DNA of 64,000 bases from Terrabacter terrigena (GCF_042676085.1 NZ_JBHTKH010000005.1:186001-250000); one strand, 5' to 3'. Counted from the first letter of the stretch, positions 15,217 through 23,719 are shown. Program-made: numbers and translations. The notes: generated from the letters alone by a model not told the origin.

Positions 15217-16800
15217 TCACCCCGGCGCAGACCTACCCCGTGCGAGCAGGTCGCGCACCGCCGGCCGTATGCCGTGAGCGACCGCGAGCGCCCGCAGCGG
15301 GCCACCGCCGGACGCGCGGTCCGCTGCCACACCATGCACGAGGGCCCCGAGGGAGGCGGCGTCGTGAGGAGCGAGACCTGCCGCCAACAGGGTGCCGATG
15401 ACACCGGAGAGCACGTCGCCGGCGCCAGCGGTCGCCAGCCACGTCGGGGCGTCGGCCTGCGCGCGTACGGCCCGGCCGTCGGTCACGACGAGGGTCGTGG
15501 AGCCCTTGAGCAGGACGGTGGCGCCAGTGAGGTCAGCGAGCAGGCGGGCGTGACCGAGCGGGTCGGCCTTGACCTCGTCGACCGTGACGGCGCGTCGGTC
15601 GACCGGACGCTCGGCGGCGTCAGAGCCCGCAGCAACCGTTTCGGCCGGTTTGGTCCGGTCGGTCGACCCGTCGAGGCGGCTCAGGAGGCGGGCCAGCTCA
15701 CCGGCGTGCGGCGTGAGCACCGTGGGCGCGTCGCGGCGGCCGTTCACGAGGTCGAGCCCGCCGGCGTCGACGACTGCCGGCAGGTCGGACGCGAGTGCAG
15801 CCCGAGCAGCGTCGAGCTGCGCGCGTGCGTCGTCGTGGTCGGTCTCGGTGTCGAGGCCGGGCCCGACCGCCCACGCCTGGACCCGCCCCTCACCCACGAC
15901 GGCTTCGGGCACCGCGTGGTGCACGAGCCCCACAGGGGTGCGCGTGCCGACGTAGCGGATCATCCCGACGCCGGCCTCGGCAGCGGCCGTCGTGCACAGC
16001 ACCGCTGCGCCCGGGTAGGCCTCGCTGCCGGCGACGACGCCGAGCACACCGCGGGAGTACTTGTCGTCGGAGGCCCGGGGCACGGGCCAGAGCGCCGCGA
16101 CGTCGTCCCAGGTCAGCCGCTCCACGGCCGCAGGCACGTCGTCGAAGGGGACGCCGATGTCGACCACGGTCAGGACACCCGTCGCGCCCTCCCCCGCCGG
16201 GAGCAGGTGCGCCGGCTTCGGCGTGCCGAAGGTGACGGTCTCGTCGGCCCACACGGCGTCGTCCTCGCCGGCTTGGCCGGCCGGGTCGAGCCCGCTCGCG
16301 ACGTCCACGGCGATCACCCAGGCGTCGTCGTCGATGGCGTCGACGAGACGGGCCGCGTCGGGGCGAAGGCCCGGGCGCCCGCCGATGCCGGCGATGCCGT
16401 CGAGCACGAGGTCGGCCTCGGCGACGACGTCGGCGGTGGAGTCGGGGTAGGAGTCGGGGTCACGGGGGGCGCCGGCGGCCACGTGCACCACGACCCCGGC
16501 CGCCTCGGCGGCCGCGAGGCCTGCCGGGTGGACACCGTCGCGACCCGACGACGCGAGCAGCACCACAGCGGCGGCATAGCCGGCCTCGGCGAGGTGGGCG
16601 ACGGCATACAGGGTGTCACCTCCGTTGTCGCCGCCCCCGACGAGGCCCACGACGGTCGTGCCCCCGGCGTCGGAGAGCCGCGCGGCGGCGACTTCGGCGA
16701 GGCCGAGCGCGGCGCGAGCCATCAGGGTCCCCTCGGGCAGCTCGGCCATGGCGGCGGCCTCGGCGGCCCGCACGGCGTCGATGGAGTGGGCGCGGATCAT
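15217..16800 (-). CDS. nnr: Bifunctional NAD(P)H-hydrate epimerase / ADP-dependent dehydratase
   Basis: Repairs hydrated NAD(P)H, 527 residues. The N-terminal YjeF epimerase domain (about 1-215) has LVGGGDNGGDTLYAVAHLAEAG and VDVASGLDP. The C-terminal ribokinase-like dehydratase domain has KYSRGVLGVVAGSEAYPGAA (in part), VLTPHAGELARLL, VLLKGSTTLV and the ATAGAGDVLSGVIG active-site motif. A low-similarity insert (Arg/Asp/Ala-rich, about 385-420) lies between HAGELARLLSRL and the kinase core. The ATG overlaps the acpS stop by one base (TGATG). Confidence 0.93.
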   Translation of the reverse strand: MIRAHSIDAVRAAEAAAMAELPEGTLMARAALGLAEVAAARLSDAGGTTVVGLVGGGDNGGDTLYAVAHLAEAGYAAAVVLLASSGRDGVHPAGLAAAEAAGVVVHVAAGAPRDPDSYPDSTADVVAEADLVLDGIAGIGGRPGLRPDAARLVDAIDDDAWVIAVDVASGLDPAGQAGEDDAVWADETVTFGTPKPAHLLPAGEGATGVLTVVDIGVPFDDVPAAVERLTWDDVAALWPVPRASDDKYSRGVLGVVAGSEAYPGAAVLCTTAAAEAGVGMIRYVGTRTPVGLVHHAVPEAVVGEGRVQAWAVGPGLDTETDHDDARAQLDAARAALASDLPAVVDAGGLDLVNGRRDAPTVLTPHAGELARLLSRLDGSTDRTKPAETVAAGSDAAERPVDRRAVTVDEVKADPLGHARLLADLTGATVLLKGSTTLVVTDGRAVRAQADAPTWLATAGAGDVLSGVIGTLLAAGLAPHDAASLGALVHGVAADRASGGGPLRALAVAHGIRPAVRDLLARGRSAPG

Positions 16801-17150
16801 CAGCCCTCCGCGATGACGACGGCCGACGCGATTCCCGCGTCGTGCGACATGGACAGGTGGAACGAGTCGACCCCGAGCGTGTTGGCGCGGGCGCGCACCG
16901 TGCCGCCGATCTCGAGCGAGGGCCGGCCGTCGGCGTTGGTCACGACCCGCGCGTCGGTCCACTCCATGCCGCCCGGGGCCCCGAGCGACTTGGCGAGGGC
17001 CTCCTTGGCGGCGAAGCGGGCCGCGAGCGAGGCGATGCCCAGCCCGCGCTCCTCGGCCGTGAAGAGCCGCTCGCGCAGCGCCGGAGCGCGCCGGAGGGTC
17101 TCCTCGAAGCGCGCGATGTCGACGACGTCGATCCCGACCCCGACGATCAC
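16800..17150 (-). CDS. acpS: Holo-[acyl-carrier-protein] synthase
   Basis: Transfers 4'-phosphopantetheine from CoA to acyl carrier protein, 116 residues. It has the Mg2+-binding GVGIDVVDIARFEE (Asp8), FTAEERGLG, the catalytic segment RFAAKEALAKSLG with the second metal ligand Glu, and a C-terminal HLSMSHD. The GTG start lies two bases beyond the glmS stop. The coaA gene for the first step of CoA synthesis is only 2 kb away, so supply and use of phosphopantetheine are clustered here. Confidence 0.94.
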   Translation of the reverse strand: MIVGVGIDVVDIARFEETLRRAPALRERLFTAEERGLGIASLAARFAAKEALAKSLGAPGGMEWTDARVVTNADGRPSLEIGGTVRARANTLGVDSFHLSMSHDAGIASAVVIAEG

Positions 17151-17151
17151 G

Positions 17152-19011
17152 TCACTCGACCGTGACCGACTTGGCGAGGTTGCGCGGCTGGTCGACGTCG
17201 AGCCCCTTGGCGGTCGAGAGCCACAGCGCGAAGACCTGCAGCGGGACGACGGTCAGCAGCGGCGCGAGCAGCGGCGAGGTCGCGGGCACCCGGATGACCT
17301 CGTCGGCGAAGGGCTCGACCGCCTCGTCGCCCTCCTCGGCGATGACGAGGGTGCGGGCGCCGCGGGCGCGGATCTCCTGGATGTTGCTGACGACCTTGCC
17401 GTGCAGGCCGTGCTCGCTCGTGGGTGAGGGCACGATGACGAAGACCGGCTGCCCGGGCTCGATGAGCGCGATCGGGCCGTGCTTGAGCTCGCCGGCCGCG
17501 AAGCCCTCGGCGTGGATGTAGGCGAGCTCCTTGAGCTTGAGCGCGCCCTCCATCGCGATCGGGTAGCCGACGTGGCGGCCGAGGAAGAGGACCGAGCGCG
17601 TGTCGGCCATGAACTTCGCGATCTCCCTGACGCGCCCCATCTGCCCGAGCAGCGTCTCGATCTTCGCGGGGACCTGCGCGAGCTCCTTCATGACCGCGGC
17701 AGCGTCGTCGGCGAACGAGCCACCGCGCAGCTGTGCGAGGTAGAGGCCGAGCAGGTAGCACGCGGTGATCTGGGCGAGGAACGCCTTCGTCGAGGCGACC
17801 GCGATCTCGGGGCCGGCGTGCGTGTAGAGCACCGCGTCGGACTCGCGCGGGATCGTCGAGCCGTGGGTGTTGCACACCGAGACGGTGATGGCACCGAGCT
17901 CGCGGGCGTGCTTGACGGCCATCAGGGTGTCCATGGTCTCGCCCGACTGGCTGATCGACACGACCAGCGTGCGCTCGTTGACGATCGGGTCGCAGTAGCG
18001 GAACTCGTGGGCCAGCGCCACCTCGACGGGGATGCGGGTCCAGTGCTCGATGGCGTACTTGGCGGTCATGCCGGCGTACGCGGCCGTGCCGCACGCGACG
18101 ATCGTGATGCGGTCGACGTTCTTGAGCTGCTCCTCGGAGATGCTCATCTCGTCGAGCGTCAGCCGGCCTTCCACGTCGGTGCGACCGAGCAGGGTGTCGG
18201 CCACCGCGTGCGGCTGGTCGTTGATCTCCTTCTCCATGAACGTCGCGTAGCCGCCCTTCTCGGCGGCGGCGGCGTCCCACGTGACCTCGTACGCCTTGCC
18301 CTCCGCGGGCGTGCCGTCGAAGTTGATGACCGTGGCGCCGGCGGGCGTGATCGTGACGATCTGGTCCTGGGCGAGCTCGAGCGCCTGACGGGTGTGGCCG
18401 ATGAAGGCGGCGACGTCGGAGCCGAGGTAGTTGGCGTCGTCGCCGAGGCCGACGACGAGCGGGCTGTTGCGGCGGGCGCCGACGACGACGTCGGGCTGGT
18501 CGGCGTGGATCGCGAGGAGCGTGAAGGCGCCCTCGAGGTCGGCGACGACGGCGCGCATCGCGGCGGTCAGGTCGTGCTCGCGGTCGTAGGCCTCGGCGAG
18601 CAGGTGGGCGACGACCTCGGTGTCGGTCTCGCTCGTGAAGTCGACGCCCTCGGCCAGCAGGCCCTTCTTGAGGCTGTGGAAGTTCTCGATGATGCCGTTG
18701 TGGATGAGGGCGAGCTTGCCGTCCTTGCCACCGCGGTGCGGGTGGGCGTTCTCGTCGGTGGGGCCGCCGTGCGTGGCCCAGCGGGTGTGCCCGATGCCGG
18801 TGGTCGACGTCGGCAGCGGGTCGGCCTCGAGCTCGGCGGTGAGGTTGGCCAGCTTGCCGGACTTCTTGCGGGTCTCGACGTGGTCGCCGTCGAGGAGGGC
18901 CACACCGGCGGAGTCGTAACCGCGGTACTCGAGACGGGCCAGGCCTTCCATGACGACGTCGAGCGCCGTGCCGTCGTTCGTCCGGCCGACGTATCCCACG
19001 ATTCCACACAT
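17152..19011 (-). CDS. glmS: Glutamine-fructose-6-phosphate aminotransferase (isomerizing)
   Basis: First committed step to UDP-GlcNAc, 619 residues. Cys2 of MCGIVGYVG is the glutaminase nucleophile, with TRWATHG and the NGIIENF-type motif (IHNGIIENF). Two SIS domains follow: VACGTAAYAG with SISQSGETMDT, and SVLFLGRHVGYPIAMEGALKLKE (in part) with ELKHGPIALIEPG. It ends in PRNLAKSVTVE, the family C-terminus. TAGGCT lies seven bases before the ATG with no ribosome site, so transcription is probably leaderless. Head of the long minus-strand run down to tsaD. Confidence 0.97.
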   Translation of the reverse strand: MCGIVGYVGRTNDGTALDVVMEGLARLEYRGYDSAGVALLDGDHVETRKKSGKLANLTAELEADPLPTSTTGIGHTRWATHGGPTDENAHPHRGGKDGKLALIHNGIIENFHSLKKGLLAEGVDFTSETDTEVVAHLLAEAYDREHDLTAAMRAVVADLEGAFTLLAIHADQPDVVVGARRNSPLVVGLGDDANYLGSDVAAFIGHTRQALELAQDQIVTITPAGATVINFDGTPAEGKAYEVTWDAAAAEKGGYATFMEKEINDQPHAVADTLLGRTDVEGRLTLDEMSISEEQLKNVDRITIVACGTAAYAGMTAKYAIEHWTRIPVEVALAHEFRYCDPIVNERTLVVSISQSGETMDTLMAVKHARELGAITVSVCNTHGSTIPRESDAVLYTHAGPEIAVASTKAFLAQITACYLLGLYLAQLRGGSFADDAAAVMKELAQVPAKIETLLGQMGRVREIAKFMADTRSVLFLGRHVGYPIAMEGALKLKELAYIHAEGFAAGELKHGPIALIEPGQPVFVIVPSPTSEHGLHGKVVSNIQEIRARGARTLVIAEEGDEAVEPFADEVIRVPATSPLLAPLLTVVPLQVFALWLSTAKGLDVDQPRNLAKSVTVE

Positions 19012-19018
19012 GAGGTCC

Positions 19019-19024
19019 AGCCTA
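19019..19024 (-). promoter_or_regulatory. -10 element of glmS (leaderless)
   Basis: TAGGCT on the minus strand, exactly seven bases before the glmS ATG. It lies in the 75-base gap divergent from coaA. Confidence 0.55.
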
Positions 19025-19086
19025 GGGGAACGCCGGGGGTGCCACGTCCGGGGCCGAGGCCGCCGGGCGTGCCATCGTCCGACACA

Positions 19087-20193
19087 ATGGCGGACGTGGC
19101 GGAACGCGTGTCGGAGGCGACGAGCAGCGGTGGCGCGCCCTCTGGGGCGACCAGCGGTGACGGCAACGACGGCGGCGTCGGCGGCACCGGCCGCACGGGT
19201 GGCACCGGCGGCACGGGCGGCACGGGGTCGGGCGGCAACGGGCCGGGTGGCAACGGGTCGATCCCGTCGCCCTACGTCGAGTTCGACCGGGCCGCGTGGT
19301 CGCGGCTGCGCGAGAACCAGCCGCTCAACCTCGACGACGCCGACCTCGCGCGGCTGCGCGGCCTCGGCGACCGCGTCGACCTCAACGAGGTCGAGGAGGT
19401 CTACCTGCCCCTGTCGCGCCTGCTCAACTTCTACGTCGGAGCCACTCGCCAGCTGCACCAGGTCACGAGCGACTTCCTCGGCGAGCGCCCGGCCAAGACT
19501 CCCTTCGTCATCGGCGTGGCCGGGTCGGTGGCGGTCGGCAAGTCGACGACCGCCCGCATCCTGCGCGAGATGCTCGCCCGCTGGCCCGACACGCCGCGGG
19601 TCGCCCTCGTCACGACCGACGGCTTCCTCTTCCCCAACGCCGAGCTCGAGCGCCGTGGGCTGCTCCAGCGCAAGGGGTTCCCCGAGTCCTACGACCGCAG
19701 GGCGCTGCTGCGCTTCGTCGCCGAGATCAAGTCGGGCCGGGCCGAGGTCACCGCCCCGGTCTACTCGCACCTGACCTACGACATCGTCCCGGGCGAGCGC
19801 ATCGTCGTGCGCCAGCCCGACGTGCTCATCGTCGAGGGCCTCAACGTGCTCCAGGCGCCCGAGGTGCACCCCGTGCGGGGCACCGGACTCGCGGTCAGCG
19901 ACTTCTTCGACTTCTCCGTCTACGTCGACGCGTGGGTCGACGACGTGCGCAAGTGGTACGTCGACCGGTTCCTGCGACTGCGCGAGACGGCGTTCTCCGA
20001 CCCCGACTCGTACTTCCACCGGTATGCCGTGCTCTCCGACGAGGAGGCCGTGGCCACCGCGAACCGCATCTGGCGCGAGATCAACGGCCCGAACCTCGTC
20101 GAGAACATCCTGCCCACCCGGTCACGGGCCAGCCTGGTGCTCTCGAAGGGCGACAACCACGAGGTGCGCCGGGTCAGGCTCCGCAAGATCTGA
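19087..20193 (+). CDS. coaA: Pantothenate kinase type I
   Basis: Phosphorylates pantothenate, the first and regulated step of CoA synthesis. 368 residues, longer than the usual 310-320 because the first 60 residues are a low-complexity Gly-Thr-Asn linker (GTGRTGGTGGTGGTGSGGNG). The kinase domain has PYVEFDRAAWSRLR, the P-loop GVAGSVAVGKSTTARIL, VTTDGFLFPNAEL, RKGFPESYDRRALL, YSHLTYDIVPGE and LIVEGLNVLQ. The glycine-rich tail is probably disordered. Divergent from glmS. Followed by a strong hairpin terminator. Confidence 0.95.
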   Translation: MADVAERVSEATSSGGAPSGATSGDGNDGGVGGTGRTGGTGGTGGTGSGGNGPGGNGSIPSPYVEFDRAAWSRLRENQPLNLDDADLARLRGLGDRVDLNEVEEVYLPLSRLLNFYVGATRQLHQVTSDFLGERPAKTPFVIGVAGSVAVGKSTTARILREMLARWPDTPRVALVTTDGFLFPNAELERRGLLQRKGFPESYDRRALLRFVAEIKSGRAEVTAPVYSHLTYDIVPGERIVVRQPDVLIVEGLNVLQAPEVHPVRGTGLAVSDFFDFSVYVDAWVDDVRKWYVDRFLRLRETAFSDPDSYFHRYAVLSDEEAVATANRIWREINGPNLVENILPTRSRASLVLSKGDNHEVRRVRLRKI

Positions 20194-20260
20194 GCCCCGC
20201 TGCCCCGCGTCGTGGCCCTGACGCAGGTGTGCCGTGTGACGCGCGTATCGCCTGTGACGC

Positions 20261-20311
20261 ACGTATGCCGTGTGGCCGGCTCCCAGCAGGGGCCGGCCAC
20301 ACGGCATACGT
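20261..20311. terminator. Bidirectional terminator between coaA and the transglycosylase gene
   Basis: Perfect 20-base stem (20261-20280 with 20292-20311) and an 11-base loop, between convergent genes. Each arm contains a copy of the window-wide octamer GTATGCCG/CGGCATAC. An imperfect direct repeat of the left arm begins at about 20228. Confidence 0.85.
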
Positions 20312-20329
20312 CGTCGGTGGGCTCGCCCG

Positions 20330-20387
20330 GACGTCGGGCTCGGTGTCGGGCCCGGTGTCGGGCTCGCTGTCGGTCCCGGTGGGCTCA
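20330..20387 (+). repeat. Degenerate tandem repeat, about 12-bp unit
   Basis: About four units related to GGCTCGGTGTCG run up to and into the stop codon of the minus-strand transglycosylase gene. Confidence 0.6.
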
Positions 20388-21314
20388 GTACCAGTGCGGC
20401 GACCGCGCCTGCCACGTCGACCAGGCGTTGCACGGGTTGCCGTAGGACATCTTGATGTACCAGAGCCCCCACTTGATCTGCGTGATCGGGTTGGTGCGGT
20501 AGTCGGCGCCGAACTGCGACATCTTGCGGGCCGGCAGCGACTGCGGGATGCCGTACGCGCCCGAGCTCGGGTTCTCGGCGGACCAGCGCCAGCCGCTCTC
20601 GCCCGTCCAGAGGTTGACGAGGCAGTTGTACTGCGAGTCGCTCGTCCAGCCCTGGTCGACCATGAGCACACGGGCGGCGGACTTCGGGTCGTTCTGGGCG
20701 TTGTCGATGGCGCGCTGGCGTTCGCGCTCGCGCTCTGCCTCCTCGGCAGCCTGCCGGGCCAGCTCGGCCTGCTTGGCTGCTTCCTGCTTCTTCTTGGCCT
20801 CGAGCTCCTTGGCGGTGCGCAGGCCCGTCGCGGCGATCGCCGTGCGGCGCTCGTTGCGCGAGACGGACGCGGCGGCCCGGTAGGTCGTGTCGACGGTGGT
20901 CGCGCGGGCGAGCTCGTCGGTCTGGGCGACGACGCCCGATCCCACGACGAACGCCGCGGCGTCGGCGCCGATGATGTTCGTGGCCTTGGCGTACGCGAAG
21001 CCGCTGGTGCCGAGCCCCAGAGCCAGCGCCCCGGCGAGGATCGGACGCCCGACGTGCCGCTTGCGGCGCGGGGTCGGCTCGTGACGGCTGCGGCGGGTCG
21101 ATGCGGCCTGCCCCGATGAGTGGCCCGATGAGTGGCCCGAGGAACCGTGCTTCACCGACTCGGTCGCCACGCCCTGCGTCGACCGCGAGACCGCGGGACC
21201 GGACGGGGCCGTGCTGCCGGACCGGCTCGGACGCACCGAAGGGGTGGCGTGCTTCGAGCTGGGAGCGGATGAGGGAGCCGGTGCATTGCGGTGCCGGCCT
21301 TCATACCGTGCCAT
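20385..21314 (-). CDS. Membrane-anchored or secreted lytic-transglycosylase-like protein
   Basis: 309 residues. A cytoplasmic Ser/His/Arg-rich N-terminal tail (1-85) includes GHSSGHSSGQ. A hydrophobic segment follows at about 88-107 (ILAGALALGLGTSGFAYA), then a charged coiled coil at about 165-205 (KELEAKKKQEAAKQAELARQ). The C-terminal lysozyme-like domain (about 225-309) has NLWTGESGWRW, SSGAYGIPQSLPARKM and QIKWGLWYIKMSYG. The Glu of TGESGW is the expected catalytic acid. The domain resembles transglycosylase SLT / aggregation-promoting-factor C-termini in actinobacteria. It likely remodels peptidoglycan. The 5' region is unusually structured. Confidence 0.85.
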   Translation of the reverse strand: MARYEGRHRNAPAPSSAPSSKHATPSVRPSRSGSTAPSGPAVSRSTQGVATESVKHGSSGHSSGHSSGQAASTRRSRHEPTPRRKRHVGRPILAGALALGLGTSGFAYAKATNIIGADAAAFVVGSGVVAQTDELARATTVDTTYRAAASVSRNERRTAIAATGLRTAKELEAKKKQEAAKQAELARQAAEEAERERERQRAIDNAQNDPKSAARVLMVDQGWTSDSQYNCLVNLWTGESGWRWSAENPSSGAYGIPQSLPARKMSQFGADYRTNPITQIKWGLWYIKMSYGNPCNAWSTWQARSPHWY

Positions 21315-21366
21315 GAACTGACGTCACGCCTTCCTGGGTTCTCGGGGTCAGTGCTCGACGCAGGCG

Positions 21367-21450
21367 CGGGACGGCAGAACGTGCCGTCCCGAGCTGGTCG
21401 TGAGGGAGGGGGATCACCGGTCCGCCAGCGCTCGCACCCCGCAGCGAGCG
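21367..21450 (-). other. Structured 5' leader of the transglycosylase gene
   Basis: Two hairpins in the untranslated region: a 10-base stem (21367-21376 with 21382-21391) and a 7-base stem (21429-21435 with 21444-21450). GGATC and GATCC at the edges of the second could close a larger fold. Actinobacterial cell-wall hydrolase genes often carry c-di-AMP (ydaO) riboswitches here, but the conserved ydaO sequence blocks are not evident, so I only call it a structured leader. Confidence 0.4.
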
Positions 21451-21559
21451 TTACCGATCCGAGATCTTTCTGGTGCAACGGTGCCAGCGGAGGTACCGAA
21501 GATCAAGTTCGGCCCTAACCGTAATGGGTACTTGGTCCTCTTTGGGCACGAGTCCCAGA

Positions 21560-21599
21560 ACACGGCGTCCCCCGAGCCCGTGCTCGGAGGACGCCGTGT
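21560..21599 (-). terminator. Terminator of phoH2
   Basis: Stem of 11 bases (21560-21570 with 21589-21599) continued by CCGAGC/GCTCGG inside, located 15 bases beyond the phoH2 stop and before the transglycosylase leader. Confidence 0.7.
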
Positions 21600-21613
21600 G
21601 GGCGTGACTCAGG

Positions 21614-23014
21614 TCACACGTCGAGACCTTCGAGCATGTCGGTGACGAGGGCCGCGATCGGGCTGCGCTCGCTGCGAGTCAGCGTCACGTGGGCGAAGAG
21701 CGGGTGGCCCTTGAGCTTCTCGATCACGGCAGCGACACCGTCGTGGCGCCCGACCCGCAGGTTGTCGCGCTGGGCGACGTCGTGGGTGAGCACGACCTTG
21801 GAGTTCTGGCCGATGCGGGAGAGCACGGTGAGGAGCACGTTGCGTTCGAGGGACTGCGCCTCGTCGACGATGACGAACGCGTCGTGCAGCGACCGGCCAC
21901 GGATGTGGGTCAGCGGCAGCACCTCGAGCAGGCCGCGGTCCATGACCTCCTCGACGACCTCGGTGGAGACGAGCGCGCTCAGGGTGTCGAAGACCGCCTG
22001 GCCCCACGGGTTCATCTTCTCGGCCTCGGTGCCGGGGAGGTAGCCGAGCTCCTGCCCACCCACGGCGAAGAGCGGGCGGAAGACGAGGACCTTGCGCTGG
22101 ACGCGGCGTTCCATGACCGACTCGAGGCCCGCACAGAGCGCAAGGGCCGACTTGCCGGTGCCGGCGCGGCCACCGAGGCTGACGATGCCGACGTCGGGGT
22201 CGAGGAGCAGGTCGAGGGCGATGCGCTGCTCGGCGCTGCGGCCGTGCAGGCCGAACGCGTCGCGGTCGCCCCGCACGAGCCGGATCTGCTTGTCGGCGCC
22301 GACCCGCCCCAGACCGCTTCCCCGCGGCGAGAGCAGGACGAGACCGGTGTGGCACGGCAGCTCCGCGGCGCCCGCGTGCTCCACGCGCCCGCGGTCGTAG
22401 AGCTGGTCGAGCTCGTCGGTCGTGACCTCGAGCTCCTGCAGGCCGGTCCAGCCGGAGTCGACCCCCTGCTCGTGGCGGTACTCCTCGGCCTCGAGCCCGC
22501 AGGCCGAGGCCTTGACGCGCATCGGGAGGTCCTTGGACACGATGGTGACGTCGCAGCCCTCGTTGGCGAGGTTCTTCGCGACGGCCAGGATGCGCGTGTC
22601 GTTGTCGCCCAGCCGGAAGCCTGCGGGCAGCGACGAGGGGTCGGTGTGGTTCAGCTCGACGCGGAGGGTGCCGCCGTCGTCGCCGACGCCGACGGGCTTG
22701 TCGAGCCTGCCCTCGCTGACACGCAGGTCGTCGAGCAGGCGCAGGGCCTGGCGCGCGAAGTAGCCGAGCTCGGGGTGGTGGCGCTTGCCCTCGAGCTCGG
22801 TGACGACGACCACCGGCAGCACGACCTCGTGCTCGGCGAAACGGAGCATCGCCCTCGGGTCGGAGAGGAGCACCGACGTGTCGAGGACGTACGTCTTGTG
22901 CTCGGGCACGCGTTCACGTGCCGTGCCCCGTGCGGACGTTCGTGTGGTGGCCGCGGCCGGCTTGGTGGTCGTGCTGGCGGGGTCCGACGTGACCTGACGG
23001 GTCGTACGTGCCAT
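21614..23014 (-). CDS. phoH2: PIN-PhoH fusion ATPase/ribonuclease (PhoH2)
   Basis: 466 residues in two parts. The N-terminal PIN ribonuclease domain (about 35-185) begins TYVLDTSVLLSDP with the catalytic Asp, then VVVTELEGKRHHPELGY and a D-N-D-T motif. The C-terminal PhoH ATPase has Walker A LGGRAGTGKSALALCAGLE (about 282-300) and Walker B HDAFVIVDEAQSLERNVL. PhoH2 proteins are RNA helicases/RNases in mycobacteria. The ATG at 23014 has GGGAG six bases upstream. The gene is preceded by a 28-codon ORF and a GC hairpin. Confidence 0.93.
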   Translation of the reverse strand: MARTTRQVTSDPASTTTKPAAATTRTSARGTARERVPEHKTYVLDTSVLLSDPRAMLRFAEHEVVLPVVVVTELEGKRHHPELGYFARQALRLLDDLRVSEGRLDKPVGVGDDGGTLRVELNHTDPSSLPAGFRLGDNDTRILAVAKNLANEGCDVTIVSKDLPMRVKASACGLEAEEYRHEQGVDSGWTGLQELEVTTDELDQLYDRGRVEHAGAAELPCHTGLVLLSPRGSGLGRVGADKQIRLVRGDRDAFGLHGRSAEQRIALDLLLDPDVGIVSLGGRAGTGKSALALCAGLESVMERRVQRKVLVFRPLFAVGGQELGYLPGTEAEKMNPWGQAVFDTLSALVSTEVVEEVMDRGLLEVLPLTHIRGRSLHDAFVIVDEAQSLERNVLLTVLSRIGQNSKVVLTHDVAQRDNLRVGRHDGVAAVIEKLKGHPLFAHVTLTRSERSPIAALVTDMLEGLDV

Positions 23015-23030
23015 GTGCCACTCCCTACGC

Positions 23031-23047
23031 GGCGCGCTCAGCGCGCC
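23031..23047 (-). other. Hairpin immediately upstream of the phoH2 ribosome site
   Basis: GGCGCGC-TGA-GCGCGCC, a 7-base stem that includes the stop codon of the upstream 28-codon ORF. It ends just before the GGGAG site of phoH2, so a ribosome finishing the small ORF would disrupt it. Confidence 0.5.
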
Positions 23048-23124
23048 TGATCGCTCCCGAGATGCCGGGCGGCCACCAGAGGGTGGCGTCGTGCCCGGCC
23101 CTCCGTCCTGAGCGATCGCTCCAT
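23038..23124 (-). CDS. Candidate leader peptide / small ORF upstream of phoH2
   Basis: A 28-codon ORF starting MERSLRTEGRARRH and ending in LGSDQAR. It has a very good ribosome site (AGGAGG, seven bases before the ATG), stronger than that of phoH2 itself. It ends 23 bases before the phoH2 ATG, inside a hairpin. The peptide is Arg-rich and has no recognised domain. In mycobacteria a small gene (phoAT) precedes phoH2, but I cannot claim homology. Coupled translation or a leader-type switch is the inference. Confidence 0.45.
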   Translation of the reverse strand: MERSLRTEGRARRHPLVAARHLGSDQAR

Positions 23125-23353
23125 GGGTGGGCCTCCTGGCAACGTCCGACGGGTGCCGGCCGTTGGGACGACGGTACGACCCGCATCCGGCGCTGACACG
23201 CATTGACTGTCGTTGCGTCGTCGTGTCGCCCCGAAGTTCACGTCCAGGCAACACACCCGTCGACCGGATGACCGCCGAGCGGCCTTGACGCGTCGAGCGC
23301 CCGGCTCCCGACGGGGCCAGCCGTCGGGAACCGGGCGCTCGACGAGAGGTGTC

Positions 23354-23719
23354 TCAGGCCCAGGGAGAGCGGCCCATGACGCGGACGTACTCGCGCTTCC
23401 AGCGCCAGCGGACGGCGGCGACGGCCATGCCGATGACGCCCAGCACGCCGAAGATCCCGAGGATCAGCCAGGCCACCCCCATGGCGCCCTCGGCACCCTG
23501 GTCGGCGCCCTTCTTGACCTGGAGGAAGAAGATGACGCCGAGCACGGTGAGCGCGAGGAAGAAGACGAACATCAGCGCGGGCTCACGGATCTTCAGGGTG
23601 AGCAGGCCACGCTCCTGGCTGACGTACGCGAAGGGTTCCTTGGGCGGCGCCGGCTCGCCCCCGCGCGGGGCTGCGTGCGCCTGCGGCGTGCCGTCGGGCT
23701 GCCGTGCCGGGGTGCTCAT
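23354..23719 (-). CDS. Two-transmembrane-segment small membrane protein
   Basis: 121 residues. A Pro/Ala-rich cytoplasmic N-terminus (about 1-50) precedes two hydrophobic segments, at about 53-72 (ALMFVFFLALTVLGVIFFL) and 83-105 (VAWLILGIFGVLGVIGMAV), and a basic tail WRWKREYVRVMGR. No family recognised. Its ATG overlaps the stop of the upstream EspG-like gene (ATGA), so it is translated with that gene and lies at the end of the WXG module. Small multi-TM proteins in this position are often immunity proteins against pore-forming toxins; that is inference only. Confidence 0.75.
   Translation of the reverse strand: MSTPARQPDGTPQAHAAPRGGEPAPPKEPFAYVSQERGLLTLKIREPALMFVFFLALTVLGVIFFLQVKKGADQGAEGAMGVAWLILGIFGVLGVIGMAVAAVRWRWKREYVRVMGRSPWA

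Noticed and set aside
17150..20019. Extending glmS to an upstream in-frame start, giving over 900 residues
   Set aside because: GlmS must begin with Met-Cys; MCGIVGYVG at 19011 is the catalytic N-terminus and has a leaderless promoter.
21315..21480. A c-di-AMP (ydaO) riboswitch before the transglycosylase
   Set aside because: Gene context is suggestive, but the conserved sequence blocks are not visible. Kept only as a structured leader.
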